Source: a bacterium (GTDB taxonomy: Bacteria > UBA8248). Taken from it: a stretch of DNA of 64,000 nucleotides. The stretch is from NCBI GenBank assembly GCA_022828125.1, contig JAJEJD010000032.1, positions 141,982-205,981 of the forward strand. The letters run 5' to 3'. The position numbers and the translations under genes were made by a program. This document shows positions 17,668 to 26,886 of this stretch, piece after piece. Under the pieces are notes generated by a model. It was not told the origin of the DNA. It worked only from the letters and a program-made list of their open reading frames with translations, and ran no database searches. Each line of letters starts with the position of its first letter. Position 1 is the stretch's first letter.

Positions 17668-17774
17668 TCACCCTGAGTAGCCGCCGAAGGCGGCGTATCG
17701 AAGGGCGAGGGGATCGCGCCGTGGCGAGAGGGCATCCTTCGATACGCGGCTCCGCCGCTACTCAGGATGAGGAA
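17668..17774. repeat. Inverted-repeat element beside vapC
   Basis: Two arms, CCCTGAGTAGCCGCCGAAGG (near 17671) and CTCCGCCGCTACTCAGG (near 17752), face each other around about 30 bases, each arm also containing GTATCGAAGG or its inverse. With family A copy 3 it fills the gap upstream of the vapC stop; no gene is seen in 17357-17826. Confidence 0.7.
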
Positions 17775-17826
17775 GATGTGAGGACTTTTTCAACAACCCC
17801 CGACAAGAGAAGTGGGGGGTTCGGGG

Positions 17827-18246
17827 CTACGGCGCGTCCCAGGGGTTTACGACGTCGACCTCGAGGCCGTCGAAATCGCGGACGTTTCTCGTCGCAATCG
17901 AAAGCGCATGCGCCACCGCCGTGCCTGCGATGAGCGCATCCCCCATATCCAGGACGCGGCCCGCGCGGTGCGCCCGCGCCCTCAGGCTCGCGGCCCGTGC
18001 GGCTTCGGGCCGGCCCACCGGCAGCACCCGGTCCGCGTATTCCGATACGAACGCGGAGAGTACCGCCCGGATTCCCTCGCGGCGGCGTCCAGGCGGGAGC
18101 AGTTCGACGCCGAAGTCCAGCTCGTGCAGGACGACGGCGGAGAGCCACAGATCCTCAACGTCGGCGAGGAACCCCGTCACCCCCGAATCCGGCGCGTCCC
18201 TCGTCAACTCCGAGAGGACGTTCGTGTCGAGCAGGAACCCGCTCAT
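17827..18246 (-). CDS. vapC: PIN-domain toxin, VapC-like
   Basis: 139 aa. PIN-domain acidic residues are in place: D7 (FLLDTNVLSEL), the Glu in LHELDFG, Asp in DMGDALIAGTA and Asp in TRNVRDFDG, closing with the usual DVVNPW end. VapC toxins are Mg-dependent RNases that cut tRNA or rRNA. The ATG at 18246 overlaps the antitoxin stop by four bases (ATGA), the normal vapBC coupling. A much longer upstream frame exists but only reads through the antitoxin gene. Confidence 0.88.
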   Translation of the reverse strand: MSGFLLDTNVLSELTRDAPDSGVTGFLADVEDLWLSAVVLHELDFGVELLPPGRRREGIRAVLSAFVSEYADRVLPVGRPEAARAASLRARAHRAGRVLDMGDALIAGTAVAHALSIATRNVRDFDGLEVDVVNPWDAP

Positions 18247-18527
18247 TCGGCATCGCCGCCCGCGAAGGGTATCTCTCTCCGGGAGCCTCTCGTCCCCGGG
18301 ATATCCAGGTTCGCGCCGCGCGGCATGTTCTCGACGAGCCACCGCCCCATGGGCTTGCGGGGCGACTCCTTCGCGTACCACTTCGCGGCGGGCACGACCA
18401 CGAAGGGCCGCCTCGCGCCGATATGCTGCGGCCCCTCCTCCTCGGCGAGGCGCAACACCTCGGACAGGCGCGCCTTGGCCTCGGCGACCGTCCAGACCCG
18501 GCGGGGTTTGGGATGTTGTTCGGCCAT
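18243..18527 (-). CDS. vapB: Phd/YefM-type antitoxin of the VapC toxin
   Basis: 94 aa. The N-terminal half matches the Phd/YefM fold (VWTVAEAKARLSEVLRLAEE, then IGARRPFVVVPAAKW), the part that dimerises and binds operator DNA; the C-terminal half is the toxin-binding tail. The ATG at 18527 follows GAGGGAG closely. It overlaps vapC by four bases. A perfect 8-base inverted repeat lies just upstream and is the likely autoregulatory operator. Confidence 0.85.
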   Translation of the reverse strand: MAEQHPKPRRVWTVAEAKARLSEVLRLAEEEGPQHIGARRPFVVVPAAKWYAKESPRKPMGRWLVENMPRGANLDIPGTRGSRREIPFAGGDAE

Positions 18528-18545
18528 GGCTCCCTCAAGCGAAAA

Positions 18546-18568
18546 ATATAGTCCAATATAGACTATAT
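18546..18568. promoter_or_regulatory. Operator palindrome of the vapBC operon
   Basis: Perfect inverted repeat ATATAGTC-N7-GACTATAT, AT-rich in a GC-rich setting, 19 bases upstream of the antitoxin ATG and overlapping the expected -10 region. Spacing and symmetry fit binding of a Phd-type antitoxin dimer. Confidence 0.65.
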
Positions 18569-18611
18569 TATCGATCGGCGTCAAGGGTCGGAAAACCACA
18601 TACGGAGGGAT

Positions 18612-18940
18612 CGCATTTCCCCGCATTTGCGGCTAGGCGCTCATTACCCCCTCCCGGGGTCCGCGCGAAATTCTTAACGTCTCGTTCGAAATCGACCCGC
18701 ATTTGCCCGCAATTGCCGTCGCGCTGCCCGGGACGCGAGCGCGTATGATGGCGGAGCCGGTCGCTTCGCTCGAAAATATCGAATTCCCGAAAAATTCAAT
18801 AAATATCGATAAATTAACGGGGTTTTTCCGTAAATTTCTGTAAATTGTTTTCCTGGGAAATGGCGCGCTTGAACCAAGCGCAGGGGGATTCTGCCACAAT
18901 CCGCCGGCCCCGCCGTAACGGCAAATGCGGGGAAATGCGG
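18612..18940. repeat. Family C element, copy 1 (ATCGATAAATT core)
   Basis: About 330 bases with terminal inverted repeats: left CGCATTTCCCCGCATTTGCG, right GGCAAATGCGGGGAAATGCG. An internal copy of the arm motif (CCCGCATTTGCCCGCAATTG) lies near 18698. The centre is AT-rich (AATATCGATAAATTAACGG and neighbours). A second, inverted copy lies at 30636-31034. No coding frame is conserved between copies. Confidence 0.85.
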
Positions 18941-19029
18941 AGTCGAAACGCGCGGCAAGGCCTGATGCGCTTTCCCCGAGGGGTCAAGAATGTTCTTTGT
19001 TAAATAATTGTAATTTAATGCGTTATCGA

Positions 19030-20196
19030 TTACACGACTTTCCCGGCTCGCAGGCGGGCGATTTCCTCCGGTCCGTAGCCCAGCTCTGCGAGAATCTCAT
19101 CGGTGTGCTCGCCCAGCATCGGCGCAGGCCTTGAAAAATCAAGCGTTTCGCCCTCGAACGCAACCGGCGGGGCGGGCATGAGGCCAGGCCCCGCAGCGGG
19201 GTGGTCGACCTCGACGAAGGCTTCCGGGAAGCGCTCCTTGACTTGCGCCACGTCGTTGATGGCGCTCACCGTAACCCCTTGAGGGATAAGGAGTTCCTCC
19301 CATTCGGCGGTCGTCTTTTCGGTGAGGACCTCCTCCAGGATCGCGCGCAGGGCGGCGTCGTTCGCCACGCGATCCTTGTTCTCGCGGAAGCGGGGGTCGT
19401 CCGCAAGCGCAGGCTTTTCAATGGCTTCGACGAATACGCGGTAGCGGTTCGTGTTCGATATGGCGACGTACAGGAGGCCGTCCCTGGTGCGGTAGCCCGA
19501 GAAGGGGGAGACCACGGGATGGGAAAGTCCTTCCGGTTCAGGCACTTGGCCGGTAAACGTGTGGCGCGCCACCGGGTTCTCCATGATGTTCACGGTCGCG
19601 CCCATCATGGAGGCGTCCACGCGGGCGCCCTCGCCGGTGCGCTCCCGGCGCAGGAGGGCGGTGAGGATTCCCGAGAGCAGGTAGAGGCCGCTCGTCACGT
19701 CGACTATCGAGACCCCCACGCGCACGGGCGCCCCGCCCACCGGCCCCGTCACGCTGATGAGGCCGCCCGCCGCTTGCAAGAGGCTGTCGAAAGCGGGGCG
19801 TCGCGCGTGTTCGCCGGTCTGGCCGAAGCCGGATACCGCGCCGTATACGAGCCGGGGGTTTTCCGCCTTCAGGACCTCCCAGCCGACGCCCAGGCGGTCC
19901 ATGACGCCGGGGAGGAGGTTCTCCACGAGAACGTCCGCTCCCCGGCAGAGTTTCCTGAAAACCTCGACGCCATCGGGGTTTTTGAGATCAAGCGCGATGG
20001 AGCGCTTGCCCCGGTTCAAGCTCATGAAGTAGCTGCTCTCGCCGTTTTTGAACGGGCCGATGGCGCGGCTGTCCTCCCCGCCCGGGCGCTCCACCTTGAT
20101 GACCTCGGCGCCATAGCCCGCCAGATAGAGCGATACGATGGGGCCGGCGTTGAACTGGCTGGCGTCGATGACCTTCAGGCCCTGGAGGAGTGGCAT
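19030..20196 (-). CDS. Family III CoA-transferase (CaiB/BaiF type)
   Basis: 388 aa, full length for the CaiB/BaiF family. The N-terminus GLKVIDASQFNAGPIVSLYLAGYGAEVIKVERP, then SLNRGKRSIALDLK, VSGFGQTG and a catalytic-Asp region near RRPAFDSLLQAAGG are typical. Such enzymes move CoA between carboxylic acids through an Asp-CoA anhydride. The acid substrates cannot be told. It follows the DUF35 gene by 18 bases on the same strand, which suggests both serve one acyl-CoA pathway. Confidence 0.9.
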   Translation of the reverse strand: MPLLQGLKVIDASQFNAGPIVSLYLAGYGAEVIKVERPGGEDSRAIGPFKNGESSYFMSLNRGKRSIALDLKNPDGVEVFRKLCRGADVLVENLLPGVMDRLGVGWEVLKAENPRLVYGAVSGFGQTGEHARRPAFDSLLQAAGGLISVTGPVGGAPVRVGVSIVDVTSGLYLLSGILTALLRRERTGEGARVDASMMGATVNIMENPVARHTFTGQVPEPEGLSHPVVSPFSGYRTRDGLLYVAISNTNRYRVFVEAIEKPALADDPRFRENKDRVANDAALRAILEEVLTEKTTAEWEELLIPQGVTVSAINDVAQVKERFPEAFVEVDHPAAGPGLMPAPPVAFEGETLDFSRPAPMLGEHTDEILAELGYGPEEIARLRAGKVV

Positions 20197-20214
20197 CGGC
20201 TGAGAAAATGCTCT

Positions 20215-21114
20215 CTAGCGGCGTTTCGGGGTGGTTTTGGAGGCCGTTTTCTTCTGCGAGGTTTTGGAGGTGGAGGTTTTCACCGCTGTTTTCGTCGTCG
20301 CCCTCGCCCCGGCCGCCTTGCCTGCGGCGGCTTTCCTGGCGGCGGCGCTCCTGTTCGTCGTATTCGCGGCCTTGGCGGCGCTCGTTTTCTTGTTGGCAGG
20401 CGCTTTCGCTTTGGCACTGGCCGTTTTACTCTTCGCCGCCGTTGTTTTCCTGGGGGCGGCAGTTGTCATCTTCTTCGCAGTGGAGGCTTTCCCCCTGGCT
20501 TGCGTTCGCGTTTTCTGCGCCGCAGCTTTCGGGGGGGATTTTTTCCGCCGAACCTTTTGTTTTTTCGCATGTTCCTCATTTCGCCCACGCGAGGCCTCGG
20601 CCGCCTGCATTTCTTCTTCGGTGGGCGGAAAAACGGGTTTTCTGCGTCCCGTTATCAGGCGAAAGGCATATCCCACCTGCGTTTCACGCCATTCATTCTC
20701 TCCGAGGTCCTGCAACACGAGTTCCACCGGGGAACCGGGGATAAGCAAGTCCCGATAGCCTTCCCAGCCGATCAGGTGGGAATTTATCTTTATCCCCTCA
20801 TCCAGCAGTATAACCGCGGAAACATGCTCTGCATTCCCATCTACGGAGGAATGCGTGATGGTGGCCGAAAGAAGTTTACCCTTCCCGCTCAAAAGCACCT
20901 CGCTCGTGCTGCGCGGACAGACCGGATTATCGCAAGTCGTTTTCGAGCCGGTTTTCGGGAAAAAATATTCCTCGCATTCCCTGCAAACGGAACCGATGAG
21001 TTTGGGCCTATGTCGAACATTCCTGGGAATCGTAAAAACATCACGCATAAATGGAACGACAACTTTATTCTTTTCAGGAACGAAAATCGAAGGCTCATTT
21101 TGAGGGGAAATCAT
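20215..21114 (-). CDS. DUF35 OB-fold/Zn-ribbon protein with histone H1-like tail
   Basis: 299 aa in two unlike parts. Residues 1-165 form a DUF35 (ChsH2-like) protein: a rubredoxin-type Zn ribbon with CRECEEYFFP and CDNPVCP, then an OB-fold (GKGKLLSATITHSS, PGSPVELVLQDLG). DUF35 proteins partner acyl-CoA enzymes such as thiolases and dehydratases. Residues from about 185 to 299 are almost only Lys, Ala, Thr, Ser and Arg in short repeats (AAQKTRTQARGKAST and similar), ending TTPKRR, like a histone H1 or AlgP tail. Such tails usually bind nucleic acid or other polyanions. The frame is continuous, so this is a fusion rather than two genes. Upstream of the CoA-transferase in a likely operon. Confidence 0.8.
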   Translation of the reverse strand: MISPQNEPSIFVPEKNKVVVPFMRDVFTIPRNVRHRPKLIGSVCRECEEYFFPKTGSKTTCDNPVCPRSTSEVLLSGKGKLLSATITHSSVDGNAEHVSAVILLDEGIKINSHLIGWEGYRDLLIPGSPVELVLQDLGENEWRETQVGYAFRLITGRRKPVFPPTEEEMQAAEASRGRNEEHAKKQKVRRKKSPPKAAAQKTRTQARGKASTAKKMTTAAPRKTTAAKSKTASAKAKAPANKKTSAAKAANTTNRSAAARKAAAGKAAGARATTKTAVKTSTSKTSQKKTASKTTPKRR

Positions 21115-21338
21115 GCACTACCCTACTTTTCAAGTTTCGAAGAACCAAATCTAATGGAACGAAATGCAAACGGCTAGTAAAAATTCATAGGCATGCCGGG
21201 ATTAGTGCGCGAACACTACCAAGGGGTCGGGCGGGTGTCAAGATGAATTCAAACCGGAGAAATCCCCCCATCCGCCTTAAGAGAGATGACCTCCATTCAT
21301 GATACATTGACTCCCAAGCCAACCTTGATACTGACGAC

Positions 21339-21368
21339 TTGACCATTCAAAACCTGCAATCTTATAGT
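21339..21368 (+). promoter_or_regulatory. Promoter of the selA operon
   Basis: TTGACC (21339-21344), an 18-base spacer and TATAGT (21363-21368), 30 bases before the selA ATG. A weaker TTGACT near 21307 lies upstream. The rest of 21115-21338 shows no gene; I looked for a tRNA-Sec there on both strands and did not find one. Confidence 0.5.
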
Positions 21369-21398
21369 CGACAATCGTATTCATATAAGGGATGCGGC

Positions 21399-22841
21399 AT
21401 GACTTCTCCAGACGCTCGAAATCTTCCATCCAAGCTGCTTCGACTATTGCCTTCGGTGGATGAAATCGTTACCCGCCTCAAAAATGACGGTGTCAACGGC
21501 TCATCAGACACTGCCCTATCCGATGCCGTCAGAAAAGCAATCGGAAAAAAAAGACAGCTTCTGCTCGAGCAAACGAAACAAGAACTTCCGAACGTAACGG
21601 AAACCGCATCGCTGTGCGAGCAAACGCTTCGGGATATCGTTCTCGATGAGGCAAAACAAATCCTTTCCTCGAATAAACAACTTGGGCTAAAAAAAGTCAT
21701 CAACGCCACAGGAATCGTGCTGCATACAAATCTGGGTCGCGCCCCATTAAGTGACGCCGCAAGGTCCGCCCTCAATGATGTTGCTCAAGGATATTCAAAT
21801 CTGGAATTCGATTTGAACCTCGGGCAGAGAGGGAAAAGAGGTTCTGATGTGGAATCTCTCCTTTGCCAACTCACAGGGGCGGAGGCGGCCCTAGTCGTCA
21901 ACAACAATGCTGCAGCCGTGATGTTCGCGATTCACACGATGGCCAATTCCGCCGAAGTGCTCGTTTCCAGAGGCGAGTTGGTCGAAATCGGCGGTTCTTT
22001 CCGAATCCCGGATATCATGCGCCAAAGCGGCGCAAAATTAGTTGAGGTAGGGACGACGAACAAAACGAGAATATCCGACTACCGCAACGCCATCACCCAA
22101 GATACGGCCTTGCTGCTCAAAGCGCATACAAGCAATTACAGGATTGTCGGCTTTACGGAAGAAACATCTCGCGATGAACTCTCGGAAATCAGCAGGGAAA
22201 CAAACATACCCACGCTGGAAGATCTCGGGAGCGGTTCATTTCTTCATGTCGATGGTCTGCCGCATGAACCCACCGTCATTGAGTCAATTCAGGCAGGAAT
22301 CGATGTCGTTACCTTTTCCGGGGACAAGCTTCTCGGTGGCCCGCAGGCCGGCATTGTCGTAGGCAAGGCAATATGGGTGGAAAAAATGAAAAAACACCCG
22401 CTTATGCGCATTCTCAGGCTCGACAAGCTTACGCTCGCCGCCCTAGAGGCGACACTCAGGGCATATCTCGATCCTGATGCCGCCCATACTCAGATTCCGA
22501 CACTTCACATGTTATCCACCAACCGGGAAAAACTGAAAAAACAGGCCGAATGTCTGATGGATCTCATAGGGGAAAATACCTGTTCCGTACTTGGCGCCAG
22601 GGTGGAGGAAACGTCGGGTATGGTAGGCGGCGGGGCCATGCCCCTGGCGGAACTGGATAGCTACGCTGTCACCTTATCTCCTCAAAACTCTTCCGCCAAA
22701 TCGTTGGAGACCAAGCTGCGGAATGCTGTTCCACCTGTCGTGGCACGCATTCATGAGGATAAAGTAATACTGGATCTGCGTTGTATTCGAGAAGATGAAA
22801 TGAATCAGCTTGCCGTGATTCTCAACGAATTCGTCAAGTAG
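21399..22841 (+). CDS. selA: L-seryl-tRNA(Sec) selenium transferase
   Basis: 480 aa. N-terminal tRNA-binding helices (LPSKLLRLLPSVDEIV), then the PLP fold: VINATGIVLHTNLGRAPLS, YSNLEFDLNLGQRGKRGSDV, VNNNAAAVMFAIH, ISRETNIPTLEDLGSGSF and the PLP lysine in TFSGDKLLGGPQAG. SelA converts Ser-tRNA(Sec) to Sec-tRNA(Sec) with selenophosphate. The ATG at 21399 (AAGGG upstream) is preferred to earlier in-frame codons whose residues do not fit the family. First gene of a four-gene run with selB. The locus is visibly AT-richer than the genes on either side. Confidence 0.95.
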   Translation: MTSPDARNLPSKLLRLLPSVDEIVTRLKNDGVNGSSDTALSDAVRKAIGKKRQLLLEQTKQELPNVTETASLCEQTLRDIVLDEAKQILSSNKQLGLKKVINATGIVLHTNLGRAPLSDAARSALNDVAQGYSNLEFDLNLGQRGKRGSDVESLLCQLTGAEAALVVNNNAAAVMFAIHTMANSAEVLVSRGELVEIGGSFRIPDIMRQSGAKLVEVGTTNKTRISDYRNAITQDTALLLKAHTSNYRIVGFTEETSRDELSEISRETNIPTLEDLGSGSFLHVDGLPHEPTVIESIQAGIDVVTFSGDKLLGGPQAGIVVGKAIWVEKMKKHPLMRILRLDKLTLAALEATLRAYLDPDAAHTQIPTLHMLSTNREKLKKQAECLMDLIGENTCSVLGARVEETSGMVGGGAMPLAELDSYAVTLSPQNSSAKSLETKLRNAVPPVVARIHEDKVILDLRCIREDEMNQLAVILNEFVK

Positions 22842-22897
22842 TCACTAACCATCTGTGCAATATTTTTTTGCCATCACGAAAAAGGGACAATATTCCG

Positions 22898-23701
22898 ATG
22901 CCAACCGTTAATTCCGATGGTGTTGCCATAGATTATGAAGTCATCAATCCCCAGCATACCGATACGCCCGTATTCTTAATCACCGGGCTCGGAGGCATTC
23001 GCGGGATATGGGCAAAGCAAATCGACGCTTTTTCCGCTACGAGACCGCTTATCCTTCATGACCATAGGGGAACGGGAAAAAGCGACAAACCGAGTGGGGT
23101 TTATAGTGTCCCTAACATGGCGAAAGACGTCATTGCCATCATGGATGATCTTGAAATAGAAAAGGCGCACCTCGTCGGCAGTTCAACGGGGGGCGCAATT
23201 ATCCAAGTGATGTGTATCGACTATTCTGAGCGTGTCAAAAGCGGGTCTATCGTAAGTTCCTGGCCCAAGAGCGACGCATATTTCACCCGCCAGTTCAGTG
23301 TGCGCAAAGAAGTTCTACTTGAGATGGGCTGGGAGACCTATACGAGATTTTCCACATTCACCTTGCATAGCCCGAAGTTTTTCACAGACAATTTTCAAGA
23401 AATTCAAATGCAGGAAAACCAATCGATCGCAAACGCGCCGCCCGCCGAGATCATGGCCGAGAGAATCGACTGCATTATTGCGCACGATCAGTTGGATCGC
23501 TTGGGTCAAATCACACGTCCGGTACTGGTGGCCGTTGCAAGAGACGATGTCGTCACTCCGCCGTATTATTCCCATCAATTGAGTGAAGCCATTCCTGGAG
23601 CCGAATTGAAGTTTTTTAACGAAGGCGGCCATTTCGTTTATATCGAGAAGCCGGGTGAATTCAATGAGTCCATCCTGGAATTCATCCATCGCCATGACTA
23701 A
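22898..23701 (+). CDS. Alpha/beta hydrolase inside the sel locus
   Basis: 267 aa alpha/beta-hydrolase_1 protein. Oxyanion region LITGLGGIRG, strand-turn HDHRGTGKSDKP, nucleophile elbow GSSTGG (Ser), acid in ARDDVV and His in GGHFVYIEKP complete the triad. Nearest general types are 3-oxoadipate enol-lactonase or esterase-like enzymes; substrate unknown. The ATG at 22898 is chosen over a TTG ten codons earlier. It lies 56 bases after selA and 48 bases before selB on the same strand, so it is probably co-expressed with selenocysteine synthesis, which is unusual. Confidence 0.85.
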   Translation: MPTVNSDGVAIDYEVINPQHTDTPVFLITGLGGIRGIWAKQIDAFSATRPLILHDHRGTGKSDKPSGVYSVPNMAKDVIAIMDDLEIEKAHLVGSSTGGAIIQVMCIDYSERVKSGSIVSSWPKSDAYFTRQFSVRKEVLLEMGWETYTRFSTFTLHSPKFFTDNFQEIQMQENQSIANAPPAEIMAERIDCIIAHDQLDRLGQITRPVLVAVARDDVVTPPYYSHQLSEAIPGAELKFFNEGGHFVYIEKPGEFNESILEFIHRHD

Positions 23702-23749
23702 TCGATATTTTCATAACTCGCCTACCAACCATAAAGACGAAACCACTTT

Positions 23750-25660
23750 ATGAAACACGTTGTCATCGGAACCGCCGGCCACATTGATCACGGCAAAACC
23801 TCTCTCGTCAAAGCATTGACCGGCACAGACACCGACCGCCTCAAAGAGGAAAAAGAACGCGGCATCACCATCGAGCTCGGGTTCGCCGAGTTGATTCTCG
23901 ATAACGTCCACGCAGGTATCGTGGACGTTCCGGGCCATGAGCGATTCGTAAAAAACATGCTGGCGGGGGTCGGCGGCATCGATTTGGTCATGCTGATCGT
24001 TGCTGCCGATGAAGGCATCATGCCGCAAACGAGGGAACATTTGTCCATTTGCCGACTTCTCGGTGTTAAAACCGGACTCATCGTGCTCACCAAGACAGAT
24101 CTGGTTGAGCCGGAATGGGTCGAACTTGTCACGGACGACATACAGGACTTCGTAAAAGATACTTTCCTGGAAGAAAAACCCATTGTGCCGGTTTCAGCTC
24201 AAACCGGCGATGGTCTGGATAATCTCAAAAAAGCCTTGAGCGAAATCGCTAATCAAACGCCTGTAAAAAGCGAAACGGGTATCTTTCGGATACCGATTGA
24301 CCGCGTTTTCACGATGCGGGGCTTCGGGGTCGTGATTACAGGAACCTTGTTCAGTGGAAGTGTGGCTGTGGGTGAACAGGTTGAAGTTTACCCCAAAGCT
24401 CTTCAGGCGCGCGTTCGTGGCCTGCAAGTACATGGGGAGTCCGTGGAAAAATCGACCGCCGGCCTCAGAACCGCCGTGAATCTTCAGGGCCTCGAGCACA
24501 CCGATGTGTTCAGAGGAGACATCATCGGTCATCGAGATGAACTGAAAACGACGTACATGCTTGACGTCCATCTGGAACATCTCTCCGACGCGCCCCGCCC
24601 GCTGAAAACCCGCAATCGGATACGGTTCCATGCAGGGACCGCCGAAATCATGGGCAGGATATCTCTCATTGGACGAGACGTGCTGGAACCGGGAGAAAAT
24701 TCATTTGCCCAAATACGGCTGGAGGAACCTATCGTTGTACTACCCAGAGATCGATTCGTCATCCGGAGTTATTCGCCAATCATCACGATAGGTGGTGGAG
24801 AAATCCTGGATATCATGCCTCGCAAGCATAGGCGACTGCGGAGTTCATCCCTGGCTCACCTGAAATCACTTTATCAAGGGGATGAAACGGAAAGACTGCT
24901 CATATTGCTTCGGGACTCACGGTTGAACGGGGTTGAACTCGAAGACATCACAGGCCGTCTCACGCTAAAGCCGAACGATATAAAAAAAACCATTCAAGAA
25001 TTATCAGCCCATGGAGAAGTGCAAATAATCGACCCAGCCAATTTCTTCTCCATGACTACAGCGCATTTCAACTCCGCCCAGAAAAATATTCTCTCTTTTT
25101 TGAGTGACTATCATACGGATAACCCTCTTCGAACAGGCGCGCCCAGGGAGGAAGTTCGCGGTAAAGCAGGTGACCTCAACGAAAAAATCTTTGCCGCCGC
25201 ACTCAAACACCTAAACGAATCAAATAAAATCGTTGAAGATGGCGCCATCCTAAGGCTCGCCTCCCATTTCATAGAAATTGATGAAGCACTAGGTGAGGTA
25301 AAAACAAAGTTGGAGTCGGTTTTCAACAGTGCCAAATTTCAACCGCCATCCGTCGAAGACGCATTCTCACAAAGCGGCGGCAAAGGAAATGCAAATCAAA
25401 ATGCCTTGCAAATTCTTATTGATGAAGGAGTCCTGTTGCGACTGAAAGACAACATTATTTATCATCAGCATGCTTTAACCGAAGCAGAAAATCATCTCAG
25501 AGAGCATCTATCGATCAACAGTGAAATTACGGCGGCGGAATTTCGGGATCTTTTGGGCATTACCAGAAAACATGCCATACCCTTGCTTGAATATTTTGAT
25601 ACTGCGCGAATTACCCTGCGAGTGGGAGATAAAAGAGTGCTTCGACCAGACGCAAGATAA
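23750..25660 (+). CDS. selB: Selenocysteine-specific elongation factor
   Basis: 636 aa, full length. GTPase motifs: G1 [13 protein letters not shown], switch-[13 protein letters not shown]3 [13 protein letters not shown]4 TKTDL. These are the SelB versions of the EF-Tu-like domain, followed by two beta-barrel domains and, from about residue 370, the C-terminal winged helices that grip the SECIS hairpin. The start at ATG 23750 gives the canonical [17 protein letters not shown]. Its presence with selA implies that the genome encodes selenoproteins; none with an in-frame UGA was recognised here. Confidence 0.96.
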   Translation: MKHVVIGTAGHIDHGKTSLVKALTGTDTDRLKEEKERGITIELGFAELILDNVHAGIVDVPGHERFVKNMLAGVGGIDLVMLIVAADEGIMPQTREHLSICRLLGVKTGLIVLTKTDLVEPEWVELVTDDIQDFVKDTFLEEKPIVPVSAQTGDGLDNLKKALSEIANQTPVKSETGIFRIPIDRVFTMRGFGVVITGTLFSGSVAVGEQVEVYPKALQARVRGLQVHGESVEKSTAGLRTAVNLQGLEHTDVFRGDIIGHRDELKTTYMLDVHLEHLSDAPRPLKTRNRIRFHAGTAEIMGRISLIGRDVLEPGENSFAQIRLEEPIVVLPRDRFVIRSYSPIITIGGGEILDIMPRKHRRLRSSSLAHLKSLYQGDETERLLILLRDSRLNGVELEDITGRLTLKPNDIKKTIQELSAHGEVQIIDPANFFSMTTAHFNSAQKNILSFLSDYHTDNPLRTGAPREEVRGKAGDLNEKIFAAALKHLNESNKIVEDGAILRLASHFIEIDEALGEVKTKLESVFNSAKFQPPSVEDAFSQSGGKGNANQNALQILIDEGVLLRLKDNIIYHQHALTEAENHLREHLSINSEITAAEFRDLLGITRKHAIPLLEYFDTARITLRVGDKRVLRPDAR

Positions 25661-25682
25661 ATCCCTTTACAAGGAATGAAAA

Positions 25683-26867
25683 ATGCCTCTCGATCAGAGT
25701 AAAATCAAACGGCTGCGTTCAGACTTCCCGGCCCTGAAAAATCAAATTTACGTGAATTGGGGTGGCGGGGGACCATCGTCGAAATCAATTCTTCGTGAAA
25801 TGAACAAGTTCACAAAACGCGATTTGGAACTCGGCTCGTTTCACCCGACCATCAGGAATGAAACTACTGCGGCCCTGCAGCGCACCCGAGAGAGCTGCGC
25901 GAAACTCATTGGCGCAGACACCTCGGAAATAGCACTGACCAACAACACAACGGTAGGAATCAACATCGCCGCTGCCGGATTAACCTGGGGTGCAGGAGAC
26001 GAAGTGCTCGTCTCGGATTTGGAGCATCCGGGCGGCTACCTGCCCTGGTTGGTCTGGCGGAAGAGATATCCCATCAAGGTGAAACTGTTCAAAACCGGTC
26101 AAAATGATGATCAGCTCCTCCGAAACTTGGAAAAGGCCATCACCCCAAAAACAAGGGTGGTTTGCGTGAGCCATATTTCGTGGCTGAATGGCAGGAGACT
26201 CCCTCTCGAATCAATCGGCCAAATATGCGTCTCCGCAGGCGCCCTCCTCATCGTGGACGGCGCCCAGTCCGTAGGACACATACCAGTCAAAGTCAAAGAC
26301 ACCGGCGTAGATGTCTACACCATATCAGGCCAGAAATGGCTGATGGGTCCGGACGGCACGGGCGCCGTGTATATCAGGCGTGGCGCAGGCAAAACGATTC
26401 AGCTTTCATCCGCAAGCTTTCGTTCAGCTCAAAAAAAGAGATTAAAAACTCTCTCGTTTACCCCCGAGCCTAGCGCGATGCGCTATGAAGTCGGCACTCT
26501 CAATACAACTGGTTTCCTGGGATTCCGGGCCGCTGTCGAACACTTCAAGAGAACTGGGCCCGTATCCATCGAAAAAAGGATTCTGTCGCTGGCGAATCGC
26601 CTGACGTCGCAAATCCGCGGACTCAAGAATGTTGAAGTCATTACGCCTGAAGGCGAGGCCCAGTCTGGTCTGGTTTCTTTCCGGATTAAAAACGTCGAAG
26701 CTCAAAGCGTGGTGGACAGGCTCTACAGGAAACACCAAATCATCCTCCGGGCAGTGGTAACGGAGCCTCCCGCAGTGAGAGTTTCCATTCATTATTTGAA
26801 CACGGAAGAAGAAATGGACTCGATCGCAAATGCGATAGCCACAATAGCGGCTGGAAAAAAACGATAA
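25683..26867 (+). CDS. Class V aminotransferase-fold PLP enzyme (not a canonical desulfurase)
   Basis: 394 aa. It has the fold-type I layout of the NifS/SufS/isopenicillin-N-epimerase group: VNWGGGGPSSKSILREM, LTNNTTVGINIAAAGL, LVSDLEHPGGYLPW, LIVDGAQSVGHIPV and the PLP lysine in SGQKWLMGPDGTGAVYI. The C-terminal loop where SufS-type desulfurases and selenocysteine lyases carry the catalytic Cys reads LRAVVTEPPAVRVSIHYLN, with no Cys. It is therefore unlikely to be a cysteine desulfurase or classical Sec lyase; a C-S/C-Se lyase, epimerase or transaminase is possible. An AAGGA precedes the ATG, 22 bases after selB. Confidence 0.85.
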   Translation: MPLDQSKIKRLRSDFPALKNQIYVNWGGGGPSSKSILREMNKFTKRDLELGSFHPTIRNETTAALQRTRESCAKLIGADTSEIALTNNTTVGINIAAAGLTWGAGDEVLVSDLEHPGGYLPWLVWRKRYPIKVKLFKTGQNDDQLLRNLEKAITPKTRVVCVSHISWLNGRRLPLESIGQICVSAGALLIVDGAQSVGHIPVKVKDTGVDVYTISGQKWLMGPDGTGAVYIRRGAGKTIQLSSASFRSAQKKRLKTLSFTPEPSAMRYEVGTLNTTGFLGFRAAVEHFKRTGPVSIEKRILSLANRLTSQIRGLKNVEVITPEGEAQSGLVSFRIKNVEAQSVVDRLYRKHQIILRAVVTEPPAVRVSIHYLNTEEEMDSIANAIATIAAGKKR

Positions 26868-26886
26868 AATGTCGCTCTAAGCCACA

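Noticed and set aside
18633..18958. Short frames within the family C elements
   Set aside because: Frames in the two copies do not encode the same protein and are broken by indels, so they are not coding.
19201..21177. 658-codon plus-strand frame over the CoA-transferase and DUF35 genes
   Set aside because: Its Gly/Arg/Phe-rich low-complexity part is simply the complement of the Lys/Ala tail; antisense to strong gene calls.
21115..21398. Possible tRNA-Sec gene upstream of selA
   Set aside because: A TTCAAA occurs, but no T-loop, long variable arm or closing acceptor stem can be built on either strand.
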